Shown here piece after piece: positions 11,801 through 22,757 of a stretch of DNA of 64,000 bases. Numbering within the stretch: the stretch's first letter is position 1; each line of letters begins with the position of its first letter. The position numbers were made by a program, and so were the translations under genes. The notes beneath the pieces were generated by a model. That model saw nothing but the letters and a program-made list of their open reading frames with translations, searched no databases and had not been told where the DNA came from. The stretch comes from Azadirachta indica. Its lineage: Eukaryota > Streptophyta > Magnoliopsida > Sapindales > Meliaceae. Location: NCBI GenBank assembly GCA_022749755.1, contig CM040447.1, forward strand, positions 8,268,545-8,332,544, given 5' to 3'.

Positions 11801-14800
11801 CCAGGCATAATAACAATTCATTCGTGTTTAAGAACAAAAGTTTCGTCGTTACGAAGAATTTTTTTGTCGTGAGGAAGAAATCTTCTGTCATATTAAATAA
11901 ATTTTCAAAAAGCCGTATTAAAGGTATTATCAGCCATGCGGATGATGATTTTAGTCCTATCGAAGAGATTTTGAGTCGAATAGAGAGAATTTTAGGCGTA
12001 ATTGTAATTCTTCCGTCGTTAAGAGTAAAAATTTCGTCATTATGAATAATTCTTTCGTCGTGAGGAAGAAATCTTCTGTCATTTTTAATAAATTTTCAGT
12101 AAGCCGTATTAAAAGATTGTTAACCATGTCGATGATGTTTTCAGCGCTATAGAAGAGATTTTGAGTCGAATAGAGAGATTTTCAAGTATAATAACAATGC
12201 TTACGTCGTTAAGAGTAAAAGTTTCGTTGTTATCAAAAATTCTTTTGTTGTAAGGAAGAAATCTTCTATCATATTGAGTAAATTTTTAGTAAGTCGTATG
12301 AAAAGTATTATCAGCCATATTGATGATGTTTTCAGCCTGATCGAAGAAATTTTGGGTCGAATATGGAGATTTTTAGGCGTCATAGCAATTCCTCTATCGT
12401 TAAGAACAAAAGTTTCGTCGTTATAAAGAATTCTTTCGTCGTGTGGAAGAAATCGTCTGTCATATTGAATAAATTTTTAGCAAGTCGTACTAAACGTATT
12501 ATTAGCGGTATTGATGATGTTTTCAACCATATTGAAGAAATTTTGAGTCGAATAGTGAGATTTTCTAGCCTAATAGCAATTCTTCCATCTTTAAGAATAA
12601 AAATTTCGTCGTTATAAAAAATTCTTTCGTCGTGAGGAAGAAATCTTCTGTTATATTGAGTAAATTTTCAGTAAGCCGTATTAAAGGTATTATCAGCATG
12701 TTGATGATGTTTTCAGCCCGATCGATGAAATTTTGAGTCGAATAGAGAGATTTTTAAGCTTAATAGCAATTCTTCCGTCTTTAAGAACAAAACTTTCGTC
12801 GTTATGAAGAATTCTTTCGTCATAAAGAAGAAATCTTTTATCATATTGAATAAATTTTTAATATGCCGTATTAAAAGTATTATTAGCCATGTTGATGATG
12901 TTTTCAGCCCTATAGAAAAGATTTTTAGTCGAATAAAGAAATTTTCAGGCGCAATAGCAATTCTTTCGTCACTAAGAACAAAAGTTTCGTGGTTACGAAG
13001 AATTTTTTCGTTGTGAGGAAGAAATATTCTGTCATATTGAAGAAATTTTCAGTAAACCATATTAAAGATATTATCAGTCATGTTGATGGTGTTTTCAGCT
13101 CTATTGAAGAAATTTTGAGTCGAATGGAGAGATTTTTAAGTGTAATAACAATTCTTACATCGTTAAAAATAAAAGTTTCGTCGTTATAAAAAATTCTTTT
13201 GTCATAAGGAAGAAATCTTCTGTCGTATTGAATAAATTTTTAGTAAGCCAAATTAAAGGTATTATCAGCCATAGTATGATGTTTTCACCTCTATAGAAGA
13301 GATTTTGAGTCTAATAGAGAGAATTTCAGGTATGATAGCGATTCTTCCATCGTTAACAATAAAAGTTTCATGGTTATGAAAAATTCTTTCGTCCTGTGGA
13401 AGAAATCTTCTGTCATATTGAATAAATTTTCAGTAAGCCGTATTAAAGGATTATCAGCCATGTCAATAATGTTTTCAGCTCTATTGAAGAGATTTTGAGT
13501 CGAATAGAAAGATTTTCAAGGGTAATAATAATTCTTACATTGTTAAGAATAAAAGTTTCGTCGTTATGAAGAATTCCTTTGTCGTAACGAAGAAATCTTT
13601 TGTCATATTAAATAAATTTTTAGTAAGCCATATTAAAGGTATTATCAGCAATATTAGGATGTTTTCAGCTTATGGAAGAGATTTTGAGTCGAATAGAGGG
13701 AATTCTAGGTGTAATAGCAATTCTTCTGACTTTAAGAACAAAAGTTTCGTCGTTACAAAGAATTCTTTTATCATGAGGAAGAAATCTTCTGTCATATTAA
13801 ATAAATTTTCAGAAAGCCGTATTAAAAATATTATCAGCCATGTTGATGATGTTTTCAGCCCTATCGAAGAGATTTTGAGTCGAATAGAGAAAATTTCAGG
13901 CGTGATAGCAATTCTTCTGTCTTTAAGAACAAAAGTTTCGTTGTTCTGAAGATTTCTATCGCCCTGAGGAAGAAATCTTCTGCCATATTGAATAAATCTT
14001 TAGTATACCGTAATAAAGTTATTTTTAGCCATGTCGATGATGTTTTCAGCTCTATCGAAGAGATTTTGAGTCCAATAAAGAGATTTTCAGGTGTAATAAC
14101 AATATTTTCGTCGTTAAAAATAAAAATTTCGTCGTTATGAAAAATTCTTTCATCGTAAGGAAGAAATTTTCTGTCATATTAAACAAAATTTCAGTAAGCC
14201 GTATTAAAGAATTATTAGCCATGTGGGTGGTGTTTTCAACTCTATCGAAGAGGTTTTGAATCAAATAAAGAGATTTTCAAGCCTAAAAGCAATTTTTCTG
14301 TCTTGAAGAACAAAAGTTTCGTCGTTATGAAGAATTCTTTCGTCGTAAGGAAGAAATATTCTGTCATACTGAATAAATTTTTAGTAAGTCGTAATAAAGG
14401 CATTATCAATAATATTATGATGTTTTCACCCCTATCGAAGAGATTTTGAGTCGAACAGTGAGATTTTTAGGAGTAATAGCAATTCTTCCGTCGTTAAGAA
14501 CAAAAGTTTCGTCGTTATGAAGAATTCTTTCGTCGTGAGGAAAAAATCTTCTGTCATATTGAATAAATTTTTAGCAAGTCGTATTAAACGTATTATCAGC
14601 CATGTTGATGATATTTTCAACCATATCGAAGAGATTTTGAGTCGAATAGTGAGATTTTCAATCCTAATAGCAATTATTTTGTCTTTAAGATCAAAAACTT
14701 CGTTGTTTTGAAAAATTTTTTCGTCGTGAGGAAGAAATCTTCTGTCATATTGAGTAAATTTTCAGTAAGCCGTATTAAAGGTATTATCAGCAATGTTGGT

Positions 14801-16942
14801 GATGTTTTCAGCCCGATCGAAGAAATTTTGAGTCGAATAGAGAGATTTGCAGGCGGCATAGTAATTCTTCCGTCGTTAAGAACAAAAGTTTCGTTGTTAC
14901 GGAGAATTCTTTCGTCGTGAGGAAGAAATTTTCTGTAATGTTGAATAAATTTGTAGCAAGCCGTATTAAAGGTATTATCAGTCATGTGGATAATATTTTC
15001 AGCCTTATCGAAGAGATTTTGAGTCGAATAGAGAGATTTTCAAGCGTAATAGCAATTCTTCCGTCTTTAAGAACAAAAGTTTCGTCGTTATGAAAAATTC
15101 TTTCGTCGTGAGGAAGAAATCTTCTGTCATATTGAATAAATTTTCAGTAAGCTGTATTAAAGGAGTATTATCAGCCATGTCGATGATGTTTTCAGCTCTA
15201 TCGAAGAGATTTTGAGTCGAATAGAGAGATTTTCAGGCGTAATAACAATTCTTCCGTCGTTAAGAACAAAAGTTTCGTCGTTATGAAGAATTCTTTCTTC
15301 GTGAGGAAGAAATCTTCTGTCATATTGAATAAATTTTCAGTAAGCAGTATTAAAGGAATTTTCAGCCATGTGGATGATGTTTTCAGCCCTATCGAAGAGA
15401 TTTTGAGTCGAATTGAGAGATTTGCAGGCGTCATAGCTAACAGCCCGATCGAAGGTATTATCGCCATATTATGATGTTTTCAGCCCTATCGAAAAGATTT
15501 TGAGTCGAATAGATAGAATTTTAGGCCTGATAGCGATTCTTCCATCGTTAACAACAAAAGTTTCGTGGTTATAAAAAGTTCTTTTGTCTTGAGGAGGAAA
15601 TTTTCTATCATGTTGAATAAATTTTTAGCAAGCCATGTTAAAGGTATTATCAGCCATGTTGATGATGTTTTCAGCCCTATCGAAGAGATTTTGAGTCGAA
15701 TAGAGAGATTTGCAGGCGTCATAGCAATTCTTCCGTCGTTAAGAACAAAAGTTTCGTCGTTATGAAGAATTCTTTCGTCGTGAGGAAGAAATCTTCTGTC
15801 ATATTGAATAAATTTTCAGTAACCGGTATTAAAGGTATTTTTCAGCCATGTTGATGATGTTTTTAGCCCTATCGAAGAGATTTTGAGTCGAATAGAGAGA
15901 TTTACAGGCGTCATAGCAATTCTTCCGTCGTTAAGAACAAAAGTTTCGTCGTCATGAAGAATTCTTTCGTCGTGAGGAAGAAATCTTCTGTCATATTGAA
16001 TAAATTTTCAGTAAGCGGTATTAAAGGTATTTTCAGCCATGTTGATGATGTTTTCAGCCCTATCGAAGAGATTTTGAGTCGAATAGAGAGATTTGCAGGC
16101 GTCATAACAATTCTTCCGTCGTTAAGAACAAAAGTTTCGTCGTCATGAAGAATTCTTTCGTCGTGAAAAAGAAATCTTTTGTCATATTGAATAAATTTTC
16201 AGTAACCGCATTAAAGGTATTTCAGCCATGTTGATGATGTTTTCTGCCCTATCGAAGAGATTTTGAGTCGAATAGAGAGATTTACAGGCGTCATAGCAAT
16301 TCTTCCGTCGTTTAGAACAAAAGTTTCGTCGTCATGAAGAATTCTTTCGTTCCTGAGGAAGAAATCTTCTGTCATATTGAATATATTTTCAGTAACCGGT
16401 ATTAAAGGTATTTTCAGCCATGTTGATGATGTTTTCTGCCCTATCGAAGAGATTTTGAGTCGAATAGAGAGATTTACAGGCGTCATAGCAATTCGTCCGT
16501 CGTTTAGAACAAAAGTTTCGTCGTAATGAAAAATTCTTTCGTCCTGAGGAAGAAATCTTCTGTCATATTGATTATATTTTCAGTAACCGGTATTAAAGGT
16601 ATTTTCAGCCATGTTGATGATGTTTTCAACCCTATCGAAGAGATTTTGAGTCGAATAGAGAGATTTACAGGCGTCATAGCAATTCTTCCGTCGTTTAGAA
16701 CAAAAGTTTCGTCGTCATGAAGAATTCTTTCGTCGTGAGGAAGAAATCTTCTGTCATATTGAATAAATTTTCAGTAACCGGTATTAAAGGTATTTTCAGC
16801 CATGTTGATGATGTTTTCAACCCTATCGAAGAGATTTTGAGTCGAATAGAGAGATTTACAGGCGTTATAATAATTCTTCCGTCGTTTAGAAAAAAAGTTT
16901 CGTCGTCATGAAAATTTTTTCGTCGTGAGGAAGAAATCTTCT
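8848..16942. repeat. Satellite array, homogenised part: about 40 copies of a 191-bp unit
   Basis: Head-to-tail copies of a 191-bp unit. Most carry an EcoRI site inside AAGAATTCTT flanked by TCGTCGT; successive sites at 15767, 15959, 16150, 16339 and 16722 give spacings of 189-192 or their double. The unit can be cut into nine pieces of about 19-26 bp, each resembling TTTTCAGTCGTATTGAAGA. Variation drops toward the right: the copies from 15.6 to 16.94 kb are almost identical. One irregular unit (about 289 bp, near 15288-15577) holds an internal partial duplication. CpG-containing TCGTCG motifs stand out in an otherwise AT-rich sequence. The array runs directly into the assembly gap, so its true length is unknown. 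No coding function is supported. Confidence 0.95.
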
Positions 16943-17042
16943 NNNNNNNNNNNNNNNNNNNNNNNNNNNNNNNNNNNNNNNNNNNNNNNNNNNNNNNNNN
17001 NNNNNNNNNNNNNNNNNNNNNNNNNNNNNNNNNNNNNNNNNN
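16943..17042. other. Assembly gap, 100 N
   Basis: Exactly 100 N between the satellite and the interior of a retrotransposon. This is the size commonly used for a gap of unknown length. Both edges are mid-repeat, so the missing sequence is probably more satellite plus the left part of copia-1 copy 1. Confidence 0.97.
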
Positions 17043-17456
17043 TTGGACATAGCTGTAGGAGGCTCATGTAAGGAATCTACATTAAGAAACAAATCTACAG
17101 AATTATTAGTAAAGAAAAGAGTAATATTGGACTCAGAAAGAAAGTTGGAAAGAGAAGAAAACATTTTATGTTCTCAAAAAATCACATGACAAGATATACA
17201 AAGCCTATTGGACACAGAATCCGAACACCTATAACCTTTATGTTCAACTCTACACCCTAGAAGACAACAAAGACTAGCTCTAGGTTCTAATTTCGTGTAC
17301 TCATCAAGTTGAAGAAGAGCAATATAGGTACAACCAAAACTTTAAGAAGACTATAATCAGGTGGAGTCCTATATGACCATTCATAAGGAGATAAATTAGA
17401 AATAAAAAGGGAAAGTATTGAATTAATAGTATAATAGCCATAAGCGTGGCTTCCCC

Positions 17457-17948
17457 CTAAAAACCTTCTAAACAAGAGACAAAGATAAGTAGAGCATAAA
17501 CTATTTCAAGAACATGTCTATGCTTTCGTTGGGCTTTACCATTTTGTTGAGAGGTGTCAAGATAAGATCGACAACAAAGAGTTCCATTGTTTTGAAGAAG
17601 TTGCAAAAACTCAAAGTCTATATATTCCATAGCATTATCAGTGTGAAAAACTTTAATAAAATAGGAAAATTGGGTTTGAATCATTTTATCAAAGTCATGA
17701 TAAATTTTAGCCCACTCTAATCTATGCTTCATAAGATAAATCCAAATATAGTGAGAATGATCATCTATGAAAATAACAAAATACTTAGAGCCTCTCATTG
17801 TAGTAGTAGGTGAGGGACCCCAGATATCAGAATAAACTAGATTAATTGGAGCAAGAGAAATAAAGTCACATTTATAAAAAGGAAGAGCAGTCTGCTTTAC
17901 TAAATGACATGATACACATTCAATCTGGTCTTGTGATATAGTTCCCAA
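17457..17948 (-). pseudogene. Copia-1 copy 1 integrase fragment
   Basis: The longest open stretch of this copy, 163 codons. It shows the integrase core of the copia pol polyprotein: CVSCHLVKQTALPF (end of the zinc-binding region), YSDIWGPSP with the first catalytic Asp, KYFVIFIDDHSHYIWIYLM, and HTDNAMEY with the second Asp. The third catalytic residue, Glu in the family motif NG-x-AERKH, is replaced: the sequence reads NGKAQRKHRH. It cannot be a working integrase by itself and lacks the rest of pol in frame. Confidence 0.85.
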
Positions 17949-18206
17949 AATACTAGTATAAACTAATGAATGAAGATGATTAGGTGAAATATGACCCAGA
18001 CGAGAATGCTAAAGACTTAAAGAAGGAACTAAAGTTGTAGACGCAGCAAACCGGGAAATGGAGTTATAATTGTATGGAAGATAGAGACTGATGAACTCAA
18101 ACAAACATCCAATTTTGTGACCTATCCCAAGCGTCTGACCTATCTTTGGATCTTGCGCATGACAACCAGAAGCAATGAAAAGAACATAAAGACTAACATC
18201 AAAAAA

Positions 18207-18817
18207 TTAGCCAACAGACAAAAAATTAAGGGTAAGTTTAGGAACAGGAAAAGTATTAGGTAATAAGAGATGGGATAAAGAGACATAACCTAGATGACTT
18301 ACATGTATGGTAAATCCATTTGCAGTTTGAATAACATGTAAAGTAGGTGAAGTGAATTTAGAAGAAAATATAGTAGAATCTGTAGTCATATGGTTAAAAC
18401 AGGAAAAATCAAAATACCAAGAAAATTTACCTAAAGGAACTGATGAAGCAGTAATGGAAGGATTACCAAATTGTTGTAAAAGTTGATAAAGTAAAGATGC
18501 TAAATCATATGTGGTAAGAGATATGGAGGCAGAGCAGTCATCAGCAATAGCAACAGATAGTTGGGTAGTATGCTTTGGTTTCCCTTTACTTGGAGAATTT
18601 CCCTCAAAATGCTTATGACCAACTATTCGATAAATCTTACATCTTTTATAGGACAATTAAGAACTAAATGTCTAGCCTCACGACAATACTTACAGGTACG
18701 AGCATCTTGAGAGACTAATGAAGTGGCTAGAGCAGTATTAGTGCGAAGCAAATGGAGTAGTGCAAGATGAGATTCTTTTGAGACAAGCATGTCAATTGCC
18801 TCATCAAGAGTAGGCAA
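18207..18817 (-). pseudogene. Copia-1 copy 1 gag zinc knuckle and protease remnant
   Basis: Two overlapping frames. The upstream part has a perfect CX2CX4HX4C knuckle (CKYCREARHLVLNC), the nucleic-acid-binding motif of copia Gag. The downstream part has WYFDFSCFNHMTTDSTIFSS, which matches the start of the copia aspartic protease, but the expected Asp-Ser-Gly is changed to Asp-Phe-Ser. A frameshift separates the two. Confidence 0.75.
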
Positions 18818-20032
18818 TGGTTTTTAGTTAAAAAGTAAGGTTCGAGTAGGCTCAAAAGTATCTTGTAAAGCCATAAAAAATATCATCAATCGTTATTGGT
18901 CACTATAGACTACAAATTTCTCTGCACCTTCAGAATTTGTCCATTTAGACTTTGAGAGTAATAATTGATCCCATAAAAACTGTATCTAAGAGTGAAAGCC
19001 AGAGATAGTTTGGTTGGATTCTTGACACATCTGATGAAGTTTGCAAAGAATCTAGTATTGATGTAACAAATCAGTGGCAGTGTAGTGATGGGCAAGGAAA
19101 TCCCACAATGCTTTGGCTATTGCAATTCTTCCAAACTACAGGTGAATAAATAGAATAGAAGTATTCTGAAACCAAGTAATTATCTAATGATTTTTGCTAT
19201 CCCATTCTTCCAATCGATAAGCAAACTTCTCATTAGTCTTAATTTTTGTTTTAACAAGTTCAGCAACATGACCAGTTGACATAGCGCCATAGCCGTTGTC
19301 CATTGAAAAAGTTAGAAATAGCTTGAGCCTATAATACATAATTATGCCCATCCAATTGAATGTGAATGGGGTAAGAAATATCTAATTTATTCATGATAAA
19401 AATGAACATAAAGCAATAGTCAGAAAAGAAATTACTAATGTACAAAATCGGACGTGAACTCTATCAGCTAGCTGATGGCCAGAAAACAACAATGCCGACC
19501 AAAGAAACACTGAATAGAGGCTAGTAAAGCGAATGAGACCGGTAGTGATGACCCACCTGCCGGAAAATGGTAGAATCAGAGAGAAGAAGATATTATGTTG
19601 ACCGTACTTTGACCAAGACTGAATTTGGCCAGAAATTAGGAATGGAAGACACAGAGGTGATGGCTGGTTGGTTCTAAGTCAAGTAGTGGTAGTTGTGACA
19701 CTATACTCATCGGTGATGAACGGGATCGGCAAGAAACAGTAGTGGCAATACGGGCTTCAGAACGTAGCAGTGTAGCAAACGAACGACACGTTTTGATGCT
19801 ATAGGGTTGGGTAGTGTAGCAAATGGTTGACGAAAACGGTGGCACATGAGATGCACACGTGGCTGCTGAATGATGGTGCATGAGATGCATGCGCAGCTAG
19901 ATGGTGGACAATGAGGAGGCCAAAACTAAAGAATAAGCCAAGAAAGTCACAAAATCTGACGCTAAAAAAACAAGGATAGAATGAACCAAAGGAATCAAGA
20001 AACTAAGGCTGAAAAACTCTGCTCTAATACCA

Positions 20033-20246
20033 TGTGAAGAAAAATGTTTTATATTTCTTAAATTGTATTGTACATAGGTAGCCTTTATATTTACAAAGTA
20101 ATAAGAAAAGTAAAGAATATAATACAATTAATTACAATAAATATAGAAACAAATCAAAAGAAATGAAAGGAAAAAAATCAATAATTAAGTAAATTGATAT
20201 AACAGAATCAAGGTAAAATCAGCCTTAACTTACTGTATCATTAACA
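20033..20246 (-). repeat. Copia-1 copy 1, 5' LTR
   Basis: A 214-bp repeat bounded by TGTGAAG and TTAACA on the plus strand (so TGTTAA...TTCACA in the element's direction). The adjoining inner sequence is the primer-binding site; the outer 5 bases (ATGAG, 20247-20251) are a one-base variant of the target duplication ACGAG. The same LTR occurs at 40648-40865, 54444-54653 and 59307-59522. Confidence 0.85.
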
Positions 20247-20251
20247 ATGAG

Positions 20252-20948
20252 GACGGAGATTAGATCATGTTCATCTATGTCATTGTTGCCAAAGTATTGA
20301 TTTACATATGCAGGAAAATAAAACAAACATCTTATTACGCACATATACCTGATGATACGAGTATGAACTAACAATGTTTACATCCATAGATAAATTGGCA
20401 TAAAATTCATACACAATTGCAAGAACCAATTGGCCAACTCGTGAAACACTTCCAATAAGATTTTTCTTCTTTAGGATGTCAATTACCCCACAACTTCAAA
20501 ATTGGTCTAATATCACAAGCGTTTTACACACAAACTTCCTCTGATTCATACTGCACATAATGCTTGATTACATTGGCTAAAAATAACAATCTGAGAAAGG
20601 TACAAAATCTTGTTTTAACTTGCCTTCTTCAGTAGCTTTGGCCTTTTTGATATGTGAGTTTGAAACTGAATGACTTGAGATTAAAGACTAAGATGAAGCA
20701 TCGACCAAGGAATTTGTCTCACTGTTTGATTCAGAGTCACGAATAACACCTTTTATCACTTCAGAGGATGGTGGTGGCTTTGAAGGAACCACAAATTTTC
20801 GCTTATGTGGTGGTGTTAGAAGAGTGGCCATTCATTATGACGACCAACAAGGTAACAAATTCCTCTTCTTTGGTTGAGAAGCATTTATGACGATAGCCAA
20901 AGGTTTGGTAGATAGAGCAGTAAGAGGATTATTTCTTGTCCTGACCAT
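20252..20948 (-). pseudogene. Extra ORF of the copia-2 host element, N-terminal part, copy 1
   Basis: Starts at ATG 20948-20946 with MVRTRNNPLTALSTKPLAIV and then decays with stops. Further along it encodes a stretch like FVCERLVILDQF, then QLVLAIVYEFYANLS and NQYFGSND, directly before copia-1. This order (a conserved EFYANL block, then a VRG-type strand, then INxxFG) resembles the plant domain known as 'putative plant transposon protein', found in many retroelement-linked genes. Family assignment is from memory. The ORF is interrupted by copia-1 at the ACGAG target. Confidence 0.55.
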
Positions 20949-21531
20949 GTTGGAAGTTGAACTATACAACAAAAGAAGAAAGCAGAAACTGAGTTATGGA
21001 AAGAAAAAAATGAGAGAAAACGAAGAAAGATGAAAGTCGATCTAATTTCAATTTTTCCCAAAATTTAAAGTAGCTTATATCGATTAACCTTTTTTTTTGG
21101 ATAATTTCAATCAACTCCTTGACAAGGTAAATTACACTAAACACCTTAAAAGTCGTTTCTCAGTCAAAGTTTGTTACCAAAAAAATATTATAGGGACCCT
21201 ATATAAAACATAAATTTAATGAAAGCGCAAATTTAAAAAATACTGTTATGGCCTTATAAATCCGCGCACATTTTGAAACCAGTCCCACGCTCTCCAAATT
21301 TTAGAAATTAATCTTCGAGCACAACAGATGCAAAATCATGCATAAACACCCAGAAAATAAAGTAGGAAATCACAAAAGGCCTTAATCTGGACACATGTTG
21401 CAGTTAGGTCCAGAAAAAACAAAAGAACCAAATTTGTGTCACCATGTTTTCTAAAACTTTTCTTCACCTCATCATGCATGAATATGCAATATTTAAGACT
21501 TGAATAGCTTTGCACCATAAGATATACCAAA
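20949..21531. other. Non-coding spacer of the copia-2 host element, copy 1
   Basis: AT-rich sequence homologous to 41580-42180 and 60224-60840. About 47 bp present in the other two copies (41846-41892 region) are missing here, apparently deleted between AATT repeats. No gene seen. Confidence 0.6.
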
Positions 21532-21612
21532 TACCATATTCACTAGTCCTATTCACAAAACGAATAATTCTTTTAACCGTAGATAAATGTGACTCCTTAG
21601 GGTATAATTCCT
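21532..21612 (-). mobile_element. Copia-2 RNase H remnant joined to the aldo-keto reductase, copy 1
   Basis: About 75 bases match the RNase H region seen in full at 61768-62014. The sequence jumps here from the spacer straight into this remnant, missing roughly 1.1 kb that copy 2 retains. It then joins aldo-keto reductase exon 4 through a 20-base repeated motif. Confidence 0.6.
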
Positions 21613-21627
21613 ATTCACAGAATGAAT

Positions 21628-22646
21628 AATTCCGATGTACTTGATTTTCCCTTCTTCCACCAGCTTCTTAAGTTCACCAATCTAAAATTATTGAAAAACA
21701 AATATACTTTTTGACACGTGAAAATGGGTTCTCAAGTTTTCAAAGAGATGATACAGATTGAAGTTTGCAATTATTAGGGTATAGGTCTAAGAGAAATAGA
21801 TCAACTCACAGTGTCCTCTATGAGAATTGATGTGTCTATTCTATGCAGATAATACAGATCAAAGCATTCCACATCGAGATTCTTTAAGCTAGCTTCACAA
21901 TGTAAGCGCATCCACTTTGGGGACCATTTGCAATCATACCATTAGGTCCAAATTTGACAATGCCACCCTTTGTGCCTATTTGTATTTTTTCTCTTGCTAA
22001 CTGCTTCAAGGCCTAAAAGGTGTTAAGCATAAATAAAACCTTTTCTATTATTAGCCAGTTAATTATGAGTAAAAGTAGTTAAAATTTTGAAATATTTTGA
22101 ATAGTCAATATTATATATAAATTCATAAAAGAGAGACATTCACCTTGGCAATCACTTGTTCTGTGCCATATACATCAATTGTATCAAAGAAAGTGACTCC
22201 TCGATCGAAAGCATGCTTTAATAATGCTATTCCATCCTCTTCTGAAGTTTTAGGGTTAAAAGGTCCAGACAACTCCAAACATCCTAACCTAAGCTTTGTG
22301 ACCTAAAATTAATAGATCATTAGAGATAAATGAAATTTGACAAGGAAAATGTAGAATCTCTGAAATTTACCATTTATAATTTGGCATCGAAATGTTTTAA
22401 TGTACAAGAATTATGTTGTGAATGCAAAGCTTGCACCTTAACCAACATGGAAAATAAAGTAAGACTATTACATAATGTTCTATTATCTACCTTTTTCGTC
22501 TTTTCACATATGAAAAATATCTCGCATTGTAAAATTGAAAAAAGAATTGAGCAAATAAAAGAGAAGTTTGGGATATACGTATATACCTCAAGTCCTCGGC
22601 TTCCTAGTTTCACTCTTGGAACATGAATTTTCCTGTCTTCTGCCAC
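21628..22646 (-). pseudogene. Aldo-keto reductase pseudogene A (exons 1-3 and part of 4)
   Basis: Truncated relative of the intact genes at 32646 and 48419. Exon 1 lies at 22646-22587 with the start codon changed from ATG to GTG, exon 2 at 22302-22144, exon 3 at 22012-21810, and a partial exon 4 at 21681-21628. Exon 2 is open and carries the catalytic Asp and Tyr (DTIDVYG). Exon 3 is 203 instead of 204 bases: one base is lost after the codons for MIANG, shifting the frame to an early stop. Exons 5-7 are absent, replaced by copia-2 sequence. Start loss, frameshift and truncation make it a pseudogene. Confidence 0.88.
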
Positions 22647-22695
22647 CTTTTAAGTTGTAACTTACCTTTCTTTGCTTTAGTTTTCCTATTGTCAT

Positions 22696-22757
22696 GCACA
22701 CACACACACACGCACACACACGCACACACGCACACACACATATATATACACATATAA
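22696..22757. repeat. (CA)n/(TA)n microsatellite upstream of reductase A
   Basis: Runs of CA with CG interruptions followed by TA, about 50 bases upstream of the former start codon. A similar dinucleotide tract sits at the same place in the other three reductase copies. Confidence 0.9.

Larger units (their letters stand above)
17043..20246 (-). mobile_element. Copia-1 element, copy 1: gag to integrase and 5' LTR, 3' half missing at gap
   Basis: Ty1/copia-type LTR retrotransposon read right to left. It has a 5' LTR (20033-20246), a primer-binding site TGGTATTAGAGC just inside it, a leader of about 640 bp, a gag start with MNKLDISY and IQLDGHNYV, a CCHC knuckle, a protease remnant, the integrase, and the start of the region before reverse transcriptase, where it meets the gap. 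Stops and frameshifts occur throughout, so it is dead. It is homologous over its whole length to the copies at 37439-40865 and 54444-59522. Confidence 0.9.

Noticed and set aside
8970..16911. Many open frames of 60-127 codons on both strands of the satellite, of the type MKNSFVVRKKSSVILNKF
   Set aside because: They recur once per 191-bp unit, stop each time because 191 is not a multiple of three, and occur on both strands. They are a by-product of the 21-bp sub-repeat, not protein families.
7181..16942. CRISPR-like array
   Set aside because: Repeats are contiguous, with no unique spacers of constant length and no cas genes; the context is a plant nuclear genome.
19636..20030. Short minus-strand frames between copia-1 LTR and gag (also at 40338-40613 and 58977-59247)
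   Set aside because: They lie in the leader between primer site and gag start and differ in frame between the three copies; no conserved product.
22330..22626. 98-codon plus-strand frame opposite reductase A
   Set aside because: It is antisense to exon 1 and intron 1 of the pseudogene and has no protein-like features.
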